A stretch of DNA of 64,000 bases from Sphingosinicella soli (GTDB lineage: Bacteria > Pseudomonadota > Alphaproteobacteria > Sphingomonadales > Sphingomonadaceae): positions 36,183-100,182 of the forward strand of contig NZ_JACHNZ010000008.1 of the NCBI RefSeq assembly GCF_014199685.1, written 5' to 3'. Made by a program: the position numbers and the translations under genes. Below are positions 1 to 9,536 of this stretch, in pieces (the first letter of the stretch is position 1; every line of letters starts with the position of its first letter). The notes under the pieces are model-generated. The model ran no database searches. It saw only the letters and a program-made list of their open reading frames with translations, and was not told where the DNA came from.

Positions 1-567
1 CGCGTAACGCGGGGGCCACCACGCATTGATGCGCGTCGTCAGCACATCGTAATCGCGCAGTGCATAGAAGGCGACAACGGGCATCATCACGAACAGCGCC
101 AGCAGGTTGAAGACGGCAAGCCCGCCGCTGAGGACACTGCTCGCAAGCGTGCTGAGCCACGCCGCGACGCGGTGCATCAGATCGTTCGTAAGCGTTTCGA
201 GCGCGACGACATCGCCCGCCGCCTCTGAAAGGCGTTCGACCAAAGGTTCAAGCGATCGAATGAGTTGCGGAAGGTTTTGGACAAGTTGCTGGAACTGGCC
301 CGCCACGAGCGGCGCCATCGCGAGGATGAGCAGCGCAAAGACGGCGAAGAACGCCACGAGGATCAGCGCCGCCGCGCCCCATCGCGGCACGCCGCGCGCT
401 TCCAGCCGGTCCGCCACGGGATCGAGCAGGTACGCGATGACCAGCCCGGCAATGAACGGGCCCAGCACGCCGCGCGTCGCATAGGCAAACCACAGGATGA
501 TCGCCGCGACGAAAATCCAGCGGATCGGGATACGCCGCCGACCGGCGAGGGCGGCGCCGTCGCTCAC
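1..567 (-). CDS. AI-2E family transporter / PerM-like permease (3' end cut by window edge)
   Basis: The first 189 codons of an integral membrane protein are visible; the rest lies beyond the left edge. The start is a GTG at 567, whose first bases overlap the TGA of the upstream DUF2066 gene (GTGA junction), which suggests translational coupling. An N-terminal hydrophobic pair (about residues 15-45), a further segment near 60-85 and another near 145-165 are visible, separated by a soluble stretch of about 60 residues; this is the AI-2E/PerM arrangement. The order PerM, DUF2066, purM, purN is a synteny known from other proteobacteria, often with the DnaA regulator hda next, so hda may lie just outside the window. 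The transported substrate cannot be told from sequence. Confidence 0.85.
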   Translation of the reverse strand, partial: MSDGAALAGRRRIPIRWIFVAAIILWFAYATRGVLGPFIAGLVIAYLLDPVADRLEARGVPRWGAAALILVAFFAVFALLILAMAPLVAGQFQQLVQNLPQLIRSLEPLVERLSEAAGDVVALETLTNDLMHRVAAWLSTLASSVLSGGLAVFNLLALFVMMPVVAFYALRDYDVLTTRINAWWPPRYA

Positions 568-1868
568 TGCGGATCCTCCGGCACGGGCATAAGATCGCGC
601 GGGCCTTCGCTTTCGGTGACGGCGTCGTCCGCCACGGGCAGCGACGGCAGCGTCACCACCGGGCGCGGCAGGGCCGCCTCGCCCTCCGCGCGTGGCCGAA
701 GCCGGTTGCCGTCAAGCCGCCAGCCGCGCTGATCGAGCGCATAACGCAGCATCGCGTAATCCGCGACGTGGCCGATGCGGACCTGCGACATTCCGCCGAT
801 CGAAAGCTCCATCAGAGTGAGGCTGTCCACCTCCGCCACGCTGCCGAGCGCCGCCTCGATCGCGTTCCAGCTCGCCGCGTCGGGCGTGGCGACGCTGACC
901 GTGGTGCCCATCGACCCCAGCGTGTCGGCCGCATCAAGCTGCGGAGAGACGGAAATCGGTTCGAGCGCCAGTGTGAGGGTCGGATCCGCCCGCAGCACAC
1001 CCGATTGAAGCGCGCGCGCATAAGCGGAATCGATCCGGCGCACGGCGGTGTCGAGCATCGCATCGAGTTCGCCCGCCGCCCCGGCCCGCAGGCGAAAGCG
1101 CGTCAGCACATCCGAATCCGGCCCGTGACGCGCAACGAAGGTGCCGACGATCGGCCCGCCCGGATACGTGCGATCGAGCCAGGCTTCCGCCACCAGCAGG
1201 TTCTCCGCGCCGTAGCGCGACAGGATCGAACGCCACAGGCCGCGATTGTCGCGGCGCGCCTGCCAGCCGGTGAGCAGCAGCGCATCGGACGCGTTGCCGC
1301 CCGCGCGGACATAGGAAATCGGGCTCGAATCCGTGCCGAAGCGCGACCACGCCTGCAGCCACGGCGAGCGGCCCTCGTAAACCGAGGTGACGCCGCCGTC
1401 CGCAAGCACGGGCAGCAGCAGCATCGGCGCGGATTGCAGGACGCGGGCGTTCGCGGGAAGCCGCTCCCCGGCGCGAACCCGGTCGAACACGACGCCGAGT
1501 TTGCCGACGTAGCGCGTGTCGGAAAAACGCTCTGCCTGCACCTCGATGCCGCTCACCATCGCCTCGATCGCGCTGTCGGGCAGCTTGGGCGCGCCCGACG
1601 CCGCAATGCCGGTCATCCGCGCGTAAAGCTGCGGCCATGCCTGCCGCGCCGCCTCGCGGAACGCGGCGACACGCGCGGCTTCGGCCGAACCGGCCACCAC
1701 ATCCACATCGATGTCGCTGACGAGGAACGCGCTGCCGCCCGCGGCGGGGGCTTCGGCGGGTGGTTCAGGGCGATCGGCATCCTGCGCGAGCAGCGGCACG
1801 GCGACAGCCGCAGCGAGCGCCACAAGCGCCGCCGCCATCCATCCGTTGAGCTTGCGTTTGAAGGTCAC
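564..1868 (-). CDS. DUF2066 domain exported protein
   Basis: 434 residues from a GTG start. Residues 1-28 form a typical signal peptide (basic start, Ala/Val/Leu core, cleavage near LLAQD), so the protein is probably periplasmic. The rest matches the DUF2066 type in length and in its position between a PerM-like gene and purM. No catalytic motif is visible and the family has no established biochemical function. It shares a GTGA overlap with the downstream permease, so the two are probably one transcript. Start choice: GTG at 1868 is the only start upstream of the signal peptide core. Confidence 0.8.
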   Translation of the reverse strand: MTFKRKLNGWMAAALVALAAAVAVPLLAQDADRPEPPAEAPAAGGSAFLVSDIDVDVVAGSAEAARVAAFREAARQAWPQLYARMTGIAASGAPKLPDSAIEAMVSGIEVQAERFSDTRYVGKLGVVFDRVRAGERLPANARVLQSAPMLLLPVLADGGVTSVYEGRSPWLQAWSRFGTDSSPISYVRAGGNASDALLLTGWQARRDNRGLWRSILSRYGAENLLVAEAWLDRTYPGGPIVGTFVARHGPDSDVLTRFRLRAGAAGELDAMLDTAVRRIDSAYARALQSGVLRADPTLTLALEPISVSPQLDAADTLGSMGTTVSVATPDAASWNAIEAALGSVAEVDSLTLMELSIGGMSQVRIGHVADYAMLRYALDQRGWRLDGNRLRPRAEGEAALPRPVVTLPSLPVADDAVTESEGPRDLMPVPEDPQ

Positions 1869-1938
1869 GGCGCCTCTATGCCAAACGCGGCGCGAATTGG
1901 GAGTCGAATATTTCTCGCTTCGGCGCTATGGCCGCGCG

Positions 1939-3033
1939 ATGACCACGGGCAAATCGTACAGCTACGCCGACGCAGGCGTCTCCATCGCCGCCGGAAACAC
2001 CTTCGTGAAGGCGATCTCTTCGCTGGTGAAGGCGACGGCGCGCCCCGGCGCGGACGCCGAAATCGGCGGCTTCGGCGCGTTCTTCGATCCGAAGGCCGCC
2101 GGGTTCAACGATCCGCTGCTCGTCGCGGCCACAGACGGTGTCGGCACCAAGTTGAAGCTCGCCATCGACACGGGCAAGCACGATACGGTCGGCATCGACC
2201 TTGTCGCCATGTGCGTGAACGATCTTGTCGTTCAGGGCGCTGAGCCGTTGTTTTTCCTCGACTATTTCGCGACCGGAAAGCTCGAACAGGGCGTCGCCTC
2301 GGCTGTCGTCGCGGGGATCGCCGAAGGCTGCCGCATCGCGGGCTGCGCGCTTGTCGGCGGCGAGACCGCTGAAATGCCGGGCATGTACGGCGCGGGCGAC
2401 TATGATCTCGCGGGCTTTTCGGTGGGCGCCGTCGAGCGCGGCCAGCAGCTGACCGGCGAACATGTCGCGGTGGGTGACGTGCTGATCGGCATCGCGTCAT
2501 CGGGTTTTCATTCGAACGGCTATTCGCTCGTGCGCCGCATCGTTGCCGACAAGGGGCACGCGCTTGACGGCCCTGCCCCCTTCGACACCGCACGCTCTCT
2601 GGGCGAGGCGCTGCTGACGCCGACGCGCATCTACGTGAAGGCGTTGCTTCCCGAAATCCGTGCGGGGCGCATCAAGGCGCTTGCACACATCACCGGCGGC
2701 GGGCTCCTTGAAAACGTGCCGCGCGTGCTGCCCAAGGGCGCGCACGCGCGCATCGACAGCGGCGCCTGGGCGCTGCCGAGCGCGTTCGCGTGGCTCCAGC
2801 GCGAAGGCAACATCGCCGCCGGGGAGATGGCGCGGACCTTCAACTGCGGCCTCGGCATGGTCGCCGTGGTGGCGCCGGGCGACGTGGAAGCCACGCTCGC
2901 CGCCCTCGCCGCTTCGGGAGAAACCGCCCACGTGATCGGCGCGATCGATGCGGGCGACACGGGCTGCACCGTCGTCGGCAACGCGGAAACATGGGGCAGC
3001 CGCGAGGCGTGGGAAGCCGTGCATGTCGCCTAA
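1939..3033 (+). CDS. purM: Phosphoribosylformylglycinamidine cyclo-ligase (AIR synthetase)
   Basis: Cytosolic enzyme of de novo purine synthesis that closes the imidazole ring of FGAM to AIR using ATP. The 364 residues are slightly longer than the usual ~345. Family motifs: GGFGAFFD (43-50), the phosphate-binding ATDGVGTK (64-71), [19 protein letters not shown] (91-109), [11 protein letters not shown] (140-150) and [10 protein letters not shown] (187-196). The ATG at 1939 was chosen over longer in-frame starts because family similarity begins at SYADAGV just after it. It overlaps purN by 11 bases, so the two are cotranscribed. The 70-base gap to the divergent DUF2066 gene must hold both promoters. 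Confidence 0.97.
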   Translation: MTTGKSYSYADAGVSIAAGNTFVKAISSLVKATARPGADAEIGGFGAFFDPKAAGFNDPLLVAATDGVGTKLKLAIDTGKHDTVGIDLVAMCVNDLVVQGAEPLFFLDYFATGKLEQGVASAVVAGIAEGCRIAGCALVGGETAEMPGMYGAGDYDLAGFSVGAVERGQQLTGEHVAVGDVLIGIASSGFHSNGYSLVRRIVADKGHALDGPAPFDTARSLGEALLTPTRIYVKALLPEIRAGRIKALAHITGGGLLENVPRVLPKGAHARIDSGAWALPSAFAWLQREGNIAAGEMARTFNCGLGMVAVVAPGDVEATLAALAASGETAHVIGAIDAGDTGCTVVGNAETWGSREAWEAVHVA

Positions 3034-3619
3034 ACTCCGCGTCGGGGTGATGATCTCCGGCCGCGGCAGCAACATGGCCTCCATCCTTGCCGCCACGGAG
3101 GCGCCGGACTGCCCCTTCGAGGTCGTGCTCGTCGCCTCCAACAACCCGGACGCCGCCGGCCTCGCCTTCGCCGACAGCAAGGGCATTGCCATCTGGGCGC
3201 ACGATCATCGCGGCATGAAACGCGCCGAATTCGACAGGCTGATCGATGCGGCGCTGCGCGGGGCGAACGTCGAGATGGTCGCGCTTGCGGGCTACATGCG
3301 GCTGCTTTCGAGCGAATTCGTCGATGGGTGGAAGGGTCGCATTCTCAACATCCACCCGTCGCTGCTGCCCAAATATAAAGGGCTCGACACCCACGCGCGC
3401 GCGATCGAGGCCGGGGACAGCGAAGCGGGCTGCTCTGTACATGTCGTGACGCCGGAGCTGGACGACGGCCCCGTGGTGGCGCAGGCGCGCGTGCCGATCC
3501 TTCCCGGCGACACGCCGGAAACGCTTGCAGAGCGTGTCCTGAAAGAGGAACATCGCCTGTACCCCGCAGCGCTTGCGAAATGTGCCGCCGATGTCATCCG
3601 ATCCAGAAAATCTGCTTGA
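3023..3619 (+). CDS. purN: Phosphoribosylglycinamide formyltransferase (GAR transformylase)
   Basis: Transfers a formyl group from 10-formyl-THF to GAR in purine synthesis. The 198 residues are full length. Visible are the phosphate-binding GRGSN (13-17), the catalytic Asn109 and His111 in [12 protein letters not shown], and the catalytic Asp147 in ELDDGP. The ATG at 3023 lies inside the last codons of purM, giving an 11-base overlap and probable coupling. The 3' end overlaps the next gene by 29 bases. Confidence 0.97.
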   Translation: MSPKLRVGVMISGRGSNMASILAATEAPDCPFEVVLVASNNPDAAGLAFADSKGIAIWAHDHRGMKRAEFDRLIDAALRGANVEMVALAGYMRLLSSEFVDGWKGRILNIHPSLLPKYKGLDTHARAIEAGDSEAGCSVHVVTPELDDGPVVAQARVPILPGDTPETLAERVLKEEHRLYPAALAKCAADVIRSRKSA

Positions 3620-3962
3620 AAAGGTCCGGGAGCGGGCGCTCGCCCTGCCCGCAGCCGCTGAAAAGCTGTCGCACGGCGCGCCGGGATTCTATGTCGAGAA
3701 GGGCAAGTTCTTCGCCTATTTCAGCGACGATCACCACGGCTGCGGCATCACTGCGCTGCTCGTGAAAACGAGCGGGCTTGAAGAGCAGGCGATGCTGATC
3801 GAGGCCGACCCTGCGCTTTATTATCGGCCGCCCTATCTCGGCCCCTACGGCTGGATCGGTCTGCGGCTCGACCAGGGCGCGCCCGATTGGGACCATGTGA
3901 ACGACTGGCTCGTGAAAAGCTGGCGCATGTCTGCGCCGCGGAAGCTCGCCGATGCCTTCTGA
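3591..3962 (+). CDS. MmcQ/YjbR family protein
   Basis: 123 residues of the small YjbR (double-wing DNA-binding-like fold) type. Features used: LPAAAEKLSHGAPGFYV near the N-terminus, the aromatic KFFAYF strand, the YYRPPYLGPYGWIGLRL block and a C-terminal WLVKSWRM helix. The precise function of the family is not established. The ATG at 3591 (MSSDPEN) is preferred over one six codons upstream, but both lie within purN. The gene overlaps purN and the next gene, so it is likely the third gene of the purM operon. Confidence 0.85.
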   Translation: MSSDPENLLEKVRERALALPAAAEKLSHGAPGFYVEKGKFFAYFSDDHHGCGITALLVKTSGLEEQAMLIEADPALYYRPPYLGPYGWIGLRLDQGAPDWDHVNDWLVKSWRMSAPRKLADAF

Positions 3963-4551
3963 TCTGCCGGAGATCCCGGAAGCACCGTCCGAGAAAGCCG
4001 CCGAAAGCGCCCGCATCCGGCGGCGCTGGCTTTCGCTCGGCGAGACCGTCGCCGTCGTCGCGGTCGTGATCTCGGCGCTGACGCTGTGGAACAACTACGA
4101 CGAGCGGAAATCCGCCGAGGCCGAGCGGAGCGCGGAAAAGGCCCCGACGCCGAAATCGATAGGGCTGATCGCAACCGACGCCGGCGGCGCCGGGCTCGAC
4201 TTCAAGGCGGCGGACTGCGCGCTGCAAAGCACGGACATCCGCTTTCCCGCAGCCCTCGGCGTGGGGCCGGAAAGCACCGTGCTCAAACACCGCATCGAAG
4301 CGGACTGGTTCGAAAGCGCGCTGCTGAAGGCGCTGGACAAGGATGTGCGCGACGGCCGTTTGCCGGTCGCGATCACCAGCCGGTGCGAAGCGGCCGACGG
4401 ACCGCGCACCGAAACGGCGATCTACGATATCGTGTACCACATCCAATCCCGCGCCATTCTGGGCCGCACGCTCAAGCTGAGAGGCCTGATACGAAGAAAG
4501 GCCGCCCAGGAGGACGGCCTTTCGGAACTCGACGGGCTTTGGAAGCCCTGA
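3952..4551 (+). CDS. Small membrane-anchored protein of unknown function
   Basis: 199 residues, not recognised. A charged N-terminus (about residues 1-29) is followed by one hydrophobic segment (about 32-48, ETVAVVAVVISALTLW), then an Asp/Lys-rich soluble domain, suggesting an inner-membrane anchor. It overlaps the YjbR-type gene by 11 bases and is probably the last gene of the purM operon. Its last codons contain a strong hairpin (4496-4523), so the C-terminal tail RRKAAQEDG is partly encoded by a terminator-like sequence. It converges with ndk, with only 3 bases between the stop codons. Confidence 0.7.
   Translation: MPSDLPEIPEAPSEKAAESARIRRRWLSLGETVAVVAVVISALTLWNNYDERKSAEAERSAEKAPTPKSIGLIATDAGGAGLDFKAADCALQSTDIRFPAALGVGPESTVLKHRIEADWFESALLKALDKDVRDGRLPVAITSRCEAADGPRTETAIYDIVYHIQSRAILGRTLKLRGLIRRKAAQEDGLSELDGLWKP
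4496..4523. terminator. Hairpin inside the 3' end of the membrane-protein gene; likely ndk / purM-operon terminator
   Basis: A perfect 9-base inverted repeat GAAAGGCCG ... CGGCCTTTC with a 10-base loop. It reads the same on both strands. For ndk it lies about 32 bases past the stop codon; for the converging operon it lies inside the last gene. The T tract is short on both strands, so efficiency is uncertain. Confidence 0.55.
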
Positions 4552-4554
4552 GGG

Positions 4555-4977
4555 TCAGCCGACAATTTCTTCAGGCTTGAAGAAGAAGTCGATCTCGATC
4601 TTCGCGTTTTCAAGGCTGTCGGAGCCGTGCACCGTGTTCGCCTCGATCGATTCGGCAAGCGCCTTGCGAATCGTGCCTTCCTCGGCGTTCGCCGGGTTGG
4701 TGGCGCCCATGACTTCGCGGTTCTTCGCGACGGCATCTTCGCCTTCGAGAACCTGCACGACGACAGGGCCGGACATCATGAACGAGACCAGATCGCCGAA
4801 AAACGGACGCTCGCGGTGCACGCCGTAGAAGCCCTCGGCCTGCTCCTTCGTCATGTGGATGCGCTTCGAGGCGACGACGCGAAGGCCTGCCTCTTCCAGC
4901 ATCTTCGTGACGGCGCCGGTGAGGTTGCGACGCGTCGCGTCGGGCTTGATGATCGAAAAGGTACGCTGCAGCGCCAT
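4555..4977 (-). CDS. ndk: Nucleoside diphosphate kinase
   Basis: Cytosolic enzyme that transfers the gamma-phosphate of ATP to NDPs through a phosphohistidine. 140 residues, the standard length. Lys11 in IIKPDA and the active-site His117 in NTVHGSDS are present, with [16 protein letters not shown] typical of the family. The start is ATG at 4977 ([10 protein letters not shown]); a longer in-frame start would add an unrelated 21-residue extension. An 84-base gap separates it from the holC stop upstream. Confidence 0.97.
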   Translation of the reverse strand: MALQRTFSIIKPDATRRNLTGAVTKMLEEAGLRVVASKRIHMTKEQAEGFYGVHRERPFFGDLVSFMMSGPVVVQVLEGEDAVAKNREVMGATNPANAEEGTIRKALAESIEANTVHGSDSLENAKIEIDFFFKPEEIVG

Positions 4978-5061
4978 GAAGGGTCTCCAGATAGGGCGTG
5001 TGTATGGCTTCAGGAAGTTGCGCGCCCAATATCCGGGCACAGGTGCGAATGCAAGCCGCGC

Positions 5062-5520
5062 TTACCCGGCTTTCTGCCAACCGCCCTTCTCGCCCTGCGT
5101 CCAATAGACCGGCTCGACCCCCTCGCGCGCCTTCAAGGCGCGCCAGTGCGCGCGGGCTGCGGCGAGCGAATCTTCGTCGTTGCCGTCGAAGAGGTAAAGC
5201 ACGCGCGCGAATGCCGCAGGGTCGCCGGGCAGCTTGCCGCCGAGCGAGATGAGCAGGTCGGCGCCGTTCGCGGGCGCGAAATCGTCCGTCAGGAAAATGG
5301 GCTGGGCCGCCGGATTGTCGCGCCCGTGCGGCAGGAAGCTGCCGGGATCGTAGGTCCACAGGTGGCTGTCGAGCGCATCGAGTTCGCCGCTGTCGGCGGA
5401 ATGGATGAGCACGCGGTGCCCGGCCTCGACCGCCTTGCCCGCAAGAACGGGCACGACGTCGAACGGCCGCGAGCGCGTGCAGTGATAGAAGCCGACCGAC
5501 GTTGGCGCCGCCCCGATCAC
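5062..5520 (-). CDS. holC: DNA polymerase III chi subunit
   Basis: 152 residues matching HolC: an N-terminal GFYHCTR strand, the VLIHSADSGELDALDSHLW block, a DPGSFLPHG motif, a long middle region ending in LYLFDGND, and the C-terminal VYWTQGEKGGWQKAG tail. Chi links the clamp-loader complex to single-stranded DNA-binding protein at the fork. The GTG start at 5520 overlaps the pepA stop in a GTGA junction. The pepA-holC order is common in proteobacteria and supports the call. Confidence 0.93.
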   Translation of the reverse strand: MIGAAPTSVGFYHCTRSRPFDVVPVLAGKAVEAGHRVLIHSADSGELDALDSHLWTYDPGSFLPHGRDNPAAQPIFLTDDFAPANGADLLISLGGKLPGDPAAFARVLYLFDGNDEDSLAAARAHWRALKAREGVEPVYWTQGEKGGWQKAG

Positions 5521-7004
5521 GCTTCCAGCGTATCCTCGATGAAACGGTCGAGCAGGCGCACGCCGTATCCGGTCGCGCCTTTCTCCCATGTCGCGGCAGC
5601 CTTGGAGGACCACGCCATGCCCGCGATATCGAGATGCGCCCACTTCACGCCGTCGTTCACGAAGCGGCCGATGAACTGCGCCGCCGTGATCGAGCCGCCG
5701 TCGCGCGTACCGACGTTCTTCATATCGGCGATCGGCGAATCGATCATCTTGTCGTAGGCGCTGCCGAGCGGGAAACGCCACAGCTTGTCGCCCGTCGCGA
5801 TGCCCGCGCTGACCAGCTGCTTCGCAAGCTCGTCGCTGTTCGAGAACAAGCCCGCATATTCGTGGCCGAGGCTGATGATGATGGCGCCGGTCAGCGTCGC
5901 GAGATCGACGATGACCTCGGGATTGAAGCGCTTCTGCGCCCAGGTGATCGCATCGCAGAGCACCAGGCGGCCTTCGGCGTCGGTGTTGATGACCTCGACC
6001 GTCTGGCCCGACATCGTCGTCACGACGTCGCCGGGGCGCTGGGCGTTGCCGTCGGGCATGTTTTCCACAAGGCCGCAGATGCCGACGACGCGCGCCTTGG
6101 CGCGGCGCAGCGCCAACGCCTTCATCGCGCCCGCAACGGCGCCCGCGCCGCCCATATCCCACTTCATGTCTTCCATGCCGCCCGCAGGCTTGATGGAAAT
6201 GCCGCCGGTGTCGAAGGTAACGCCCTTGCCCACCAGCACCGTGGAGGTCTTCGCCTTGCCGCCGGTGCCGTCCCACTCCATCACGAGCAGGCGCGGCGGC
6301 TTGGCCGAGCCCTGCGCGACGCCGAGCAGCGCGCCCATGCCCGCAGCGCGCATCTCGTTCTCGTCGAGCACCTCGATCCTGACGCCGAGATCGGCGAGCG
6401 GACGGCACCGCTCCACGAAACTTTCGGGATAAATCACGTTGCCCGGCTCGGCGACGAGACCGCGGGCGAAGCCGACAGCCTCCACGAGCGGTTCCAGCCG
6501 CACCCATTCCTGCCCGGCGCTGCCGGCATTGGCGATCGCGATGTCGGCAAGCGTCGGCTTCTGCTTTTCGGGCAGCTTCGTGCGGTACTTGTCGAACCGC
6601 CACGCGCGCAGCGACGCGCCGAGCGCAAGGTGCGCGGCCGCCTTGGGCGTATCGATCGCAAGATCCGACAGGCCGCCGAAATCAACGGTGATCTTCGTTT
6701 CCGCCGCGAGCAGCCGCGCGGTGAGTGCGCCGCCGATCCGTTCGAACACGGCGGCGTCGGCGTGGCCGGGCTTGCCCGTGCCGATCACGAGCACGCGCGA
6801 CGCGTCCGTCCCCGAAGGCGCCAGCAGCTCGATGATCTGCGCGACATCGCCTTCGAATCGCGCCCACTTCATCGCGTTGGTGATCGCGCCGCCGAGCGCC
6901 TGATCGAGCACCTGCGCCGCGCCCGACAGCACCGCGTCCTTCGCCGCGAAGACCACAAGACCGGTCCCCGGCGTGTGCGACGTAACCCCGAACTCGATGC
7001 GCAT
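5517..7004 (-). CDS. pepA: Leucyl aminopeptidase (M17 family)
   Basis: Cytosolic two-metal aminopeptidase; in some bacteria PepA also acts as a DNA-binding protein in Xer recombination. 495 residues, full length. Metal and catalytic residues are in place: Lys260 and Asp265 in VGKGVTFDTGG, Lys272, Asp283, and the NTDAEGRL signature at 340-347 with Asp342, Glu344 and Arg346. A GGGAGAG ribosome-binding site precedes the ATG. The gene is divergent from lptD and coupled to holC. Confidence 0.97.
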   Translation of the reverse strand: MRIEFGVTSHTPGTGLVVFAAKDAVLSGAAQVLDQALGGAITNAMKWARFEGDVAQIIELLAPSGTDASRVLVIGTGKPGHADAAVFERIGGALTARLLAAETKITVDFGGLSDLAIDTPKAAAHLALGASLRAWRFDKYRTKLPEKQKPTLADIAIANAGSAGQEWVRLEPLVEAVGFARGLVAEPGNVIYPESFVERCRPLADLGVRIEVLDENEMRAAGMGALLGVAQGSAKPPRLLVMEWDGTGGKAKTSTVLVGKGVTFDTGGISIKPAGGMEDMKWDMGGAGAVAGAMKALALRRAKARVVGICGLVENMPDGNAQRPGDVVTTMSGQTVEVINTDAEGRLVLCDAITWAQKRFNPEVIVDLATLTGAIIISLGHEYAGLFSNSDELAKQLVSAGIATGDKLWRFPLGSAYDKMIDSPIADMKNVGTRDGGSITAAQFIGRFVNDGVKWAHLDIAGMAWSSKAAATWEKGATGYGVRLLDRFIEDTLEA

Positions 7005-7154
7005 CAGAAGAACTCTCCCGGAAGAAAAGGCATTTCGCGCGTTCTAGCCGCCCGGCAGGCTGACGGCAATTCACGGCGTATCGAAGCACCCTGCTTGCCG
7101 CCGCGGGTGCGGCGCGGGTAAGAGGCGCTGTCCGCCCGTTCGGAGAGCGCTTTC

Positions 7155-9398
7155 TTGTCCCGTCGCCTTGCCGTCTTTTTCCTGTCCTCCGCGCTTGCCG
7201 GTTGTGCTGTGCCTGCGCTGGCGCAGACCGACCCTGCCGCCGCCCCTGCCCCCACCCCTGCCCCCGCCGTCGACGGCGGCCCGGCGCTGGAAGCCGGCGA
7301 TGCGATCGAGTTCGCCGCAGACACGATGGCTTACGAAGACGAGACGCAACTGGTGACGGCGCGCGGCAACGTGGTCGTGACGCGGGACGGCTACCGTCTG
7401 ACCGCCAACGAGGTCGAATACGATCGCAGGACCGGCAAGGTCGAGGCGCGCGGCGCGGTGAAGGTGATCGACCCCGACGGCAACGAGGCTTTCGGCGGGC
7501 GCGTGGAACTCGACGAATCGCTGCGCGACGGCGCGGTCGAGAACATCCTGCTCGTGCTGCAGGACGGCGGACGGCTTGCCGCGCGCGACGGCATTCGCGA
7601 GGACGGCCGCACCACGGTGAACCGCGCAGTCTATTCGCCGTGCGATATCGTCGGCACGGACGGCTGCCCCAAGGAGCCGCTGTGGCAGGTGAAGGCGCTG
7701 CGCGTGCGGCACGATCCCGACCGCAAGCGTGTGTATTACAAGGATGCCAGCCTCGAATTCCTGGGCATCCCCATCTTTTATTCGCCGAGCCTGTCGCACC
7801 CCGACGGGCCGGGCCGCAACGCGACCGGCATTCTGGTGCCGTCCGTCACCATCGACCGCTCGCTCGGCGTTTCGCTGGAACTGCCCTATTTCCTCCGCCT
7901 GTCGGACAGCAACGACCTTACCATCGCGCCGATCATCTACACCGAGGTCAACCCGGCGCTGTCCCTCGACTACCGGCACCAGACGGCATCGGGCCCGCTG
8001 CGTTTCGGCGGTATCGGCACGTACTCCTCCGAGCTGGATTTTCCCGACCCCGACGGAACGGGCATCCCGAACAAAAAATTTCGCGGCTACATTTACGGCA
8101 GCGGCCGCCTTCAGCACGGCCGCAACTGGCGATCGACGTTCGGCCTTCGCCTCGCCACCGACGACACGTTCCTGCGCCGCTACGACGTCTCCCGCGACGA
8201 TACGCTGAGGAATTTCTACCAGCTCGAACGCTTCGGCGTGGAAAGCTATTTCGCGGTCGAAGGCTGGGCGTTCCAGGGGCTGCGGCAGACGGATGTGGCG
8301 GGCCTGACGCCGATCGCGCTGCCGCTGATCACCTACATGTGGTCGCCGGGCGACACCATCGCCGGCGGACGGCTGAAGCTGGCGGCGGACACGGCGGCGA
8401 TCACGCGCACCGACGGCATGGACACGCAGCGCGCCTCCGCCTCCGCCGAATGGAAGCGCAGCCTCATCACCCCGTGGGGCCAGCGCGTGACGGCGACCGG
8501 CCTCGTTCGCGGCGACATGTATCACATCACGGACAGCGCCCTTGCCGAACTTCCGATCTACGCAGGGCGCGACGGATGGGAGGGGCGCATCCTGCCCGCC
8601 GCCGCGCTCGACATCGAATGGCCACTGGCGGGCCCCGCCTTCGGCGGCACCCAGACGCTGACGCCGCGCGTGCAATTTTCCGTGTCACCGAGCGACGTCA
8701 ACGACAACATCCCCAACGAGGATTCCCGCGCCGTCGATCTGGACGACACGAACCTTTTCGATCTGAACCGCTTTCCGGGCTCGGACCGATGGGAAGGCGG
8801 ACAGCGCGTTACCTACGGCGCGACCTGGCGGCTCGATCGTCCGCGCTGGCAGATCGAAAGCGAGTTCGGGCAGAGCTACCGGTTCGACAAGGCGCCCGGC
8901 GCATTTCCGCAGGGCACCGGCCTTTCCGGGCACTTCTCCGACTTCGTCGGCCGCAACACGGTGCGCGTCGGCAGCAGCTTTGATGTTACGCACAGGTTCC
9001 GCCTCGACAAGAGCAGCCTGAGGCTGCGCCGCAACGAGATCGACGTGACGGTGGGCAACAAGCGCACCTATGCGACCGTCGGGTACGTGAAGCTCGACCG
9101 CGATATCAATATCGAGGATCTGGAGGACCGCGAGGAAGTGCGCGCGGGCGGCCGCATCAGCTTCGCGCGCTACTGGTCGGTGATCGGGTCGGTGATCGTC
9201 GACCTCACATCGCGCGCCGAAGACCCGCTGAACGAGTCCGACGGTTTCGAGATGGTGCGCCACCGGCTCGGCATCGCGTATCAGGACGACTGCTTCGAAT
9301 TCGGCGTCACATGGCGGCGCGACTATGTGGAGGACCGCGATTTCCGGCGCGGCAACGCCTTCCTCTTCTCGATCAGCCTCAAAAACCTTGGCCGCTAA
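7155..9398 (+). CDS. lptD: LPS-assembly protein LptD (outer membrane)
   Basis: The outer-membrane beta-barrel that inserts lipopolysaccharide into the outer leaflet with LptE. 747 residues. A signal peptide (1-24, cleaved near ALAQ) and a Pro/Ala linker are followed by a periplasmic OstA-type domain (about 47-150) and then a long barrel. Cys163 and Cys171 in SPCDIVGTDGC and Cys713 near the C-terminus are candidates for the interdomain disulfides needed in E. coli LptD. The TTG start at 7155 is chosen because a GGAGAG site sits about 7 bases upstream and no ATG precedes the signal peptide. The lptD-surA-pdxA-rsmA order is the classical one. Confidence 0.95.
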   Translation: MSRRLAVFFLSSALAGCAVPALAQTDPAAAPAPTPAPAVDGGPALEAGDAIEFAADTMAYEDETQLVTARGNVVVTRDGYRLTANEVEYDRRTGKVEARGAVKVIDPDGNEAFGGRVELDESLRDGAVENILLVLQDGGRLAARDGIREDGRTTVNRAVYSPCDIVGTDGCPKEPLWQVKALRVRHDPDRKRVYYKDASLEFLGIPIFYSPSLSHPDGPGRNATGILVPSVTIDRSLGVSLELPYFLRLSDSNDLTIAPIIYTEVNPALSLDYRHQTASGPLRFGGIGTYSSELDFPDPDGTGIPNKKFRGYIYGSGRLQHGRNWRSTFGLRLATDDTFLRRYDVSRDDTLRNFYQLERFGVESYFAVEGWAFQGLRQTDVAGLTPIALPLITYMWSPGDTIAGGRLKLAADTAAITRTDGMDTQRASASAEWKRSLITPWGQRVTATGLVRGDMYHITDSALAELPIYAGRDGWEGRILPAAALDIEWPLAGPAFGGTQTLTPRVQFSVSPSDVNDNIPNEDSRAVDLDDTNLFDLNRFPGSDRWEGGQRVTYGATWRLDRPRWQIESEFGQSYRFDKAPGAFPQGTGLSGHFSDFVGRNTVRVGSSFDVTHRFRLDKSSLRLRRNEIDVTVGNKRTYATVGYVKLDRDINIEDLEDREEVRAGGRISFARYWSVIGSVIVDLTSRAEDPLNESDGFEMVRHRLGIAYQDDCFEFGVTWRRDYVEDRDFRRGNAFLFSISLKNLGR

Positions 9399-9536
9399 TC
9401 GCGTGTTCAGCCGCAAGGGACTAGCGGTTGCCAAGAGCGTAAAGGATACGCTGACATTCATGTCCGCGCGTGCTAGGCGGCATGACCTGAGAGGCCACAA
9501 GACCGCTTCGGCACCGCCGGGTCGGGGGAGAGATTG

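Noticed and set aside
5062..6603. A longer protein fusing an antisense-like region to HolC
   Set aside because: HolC homology begins right at the GTG at 5520; upstream of it the frame is a shadow of pepA.
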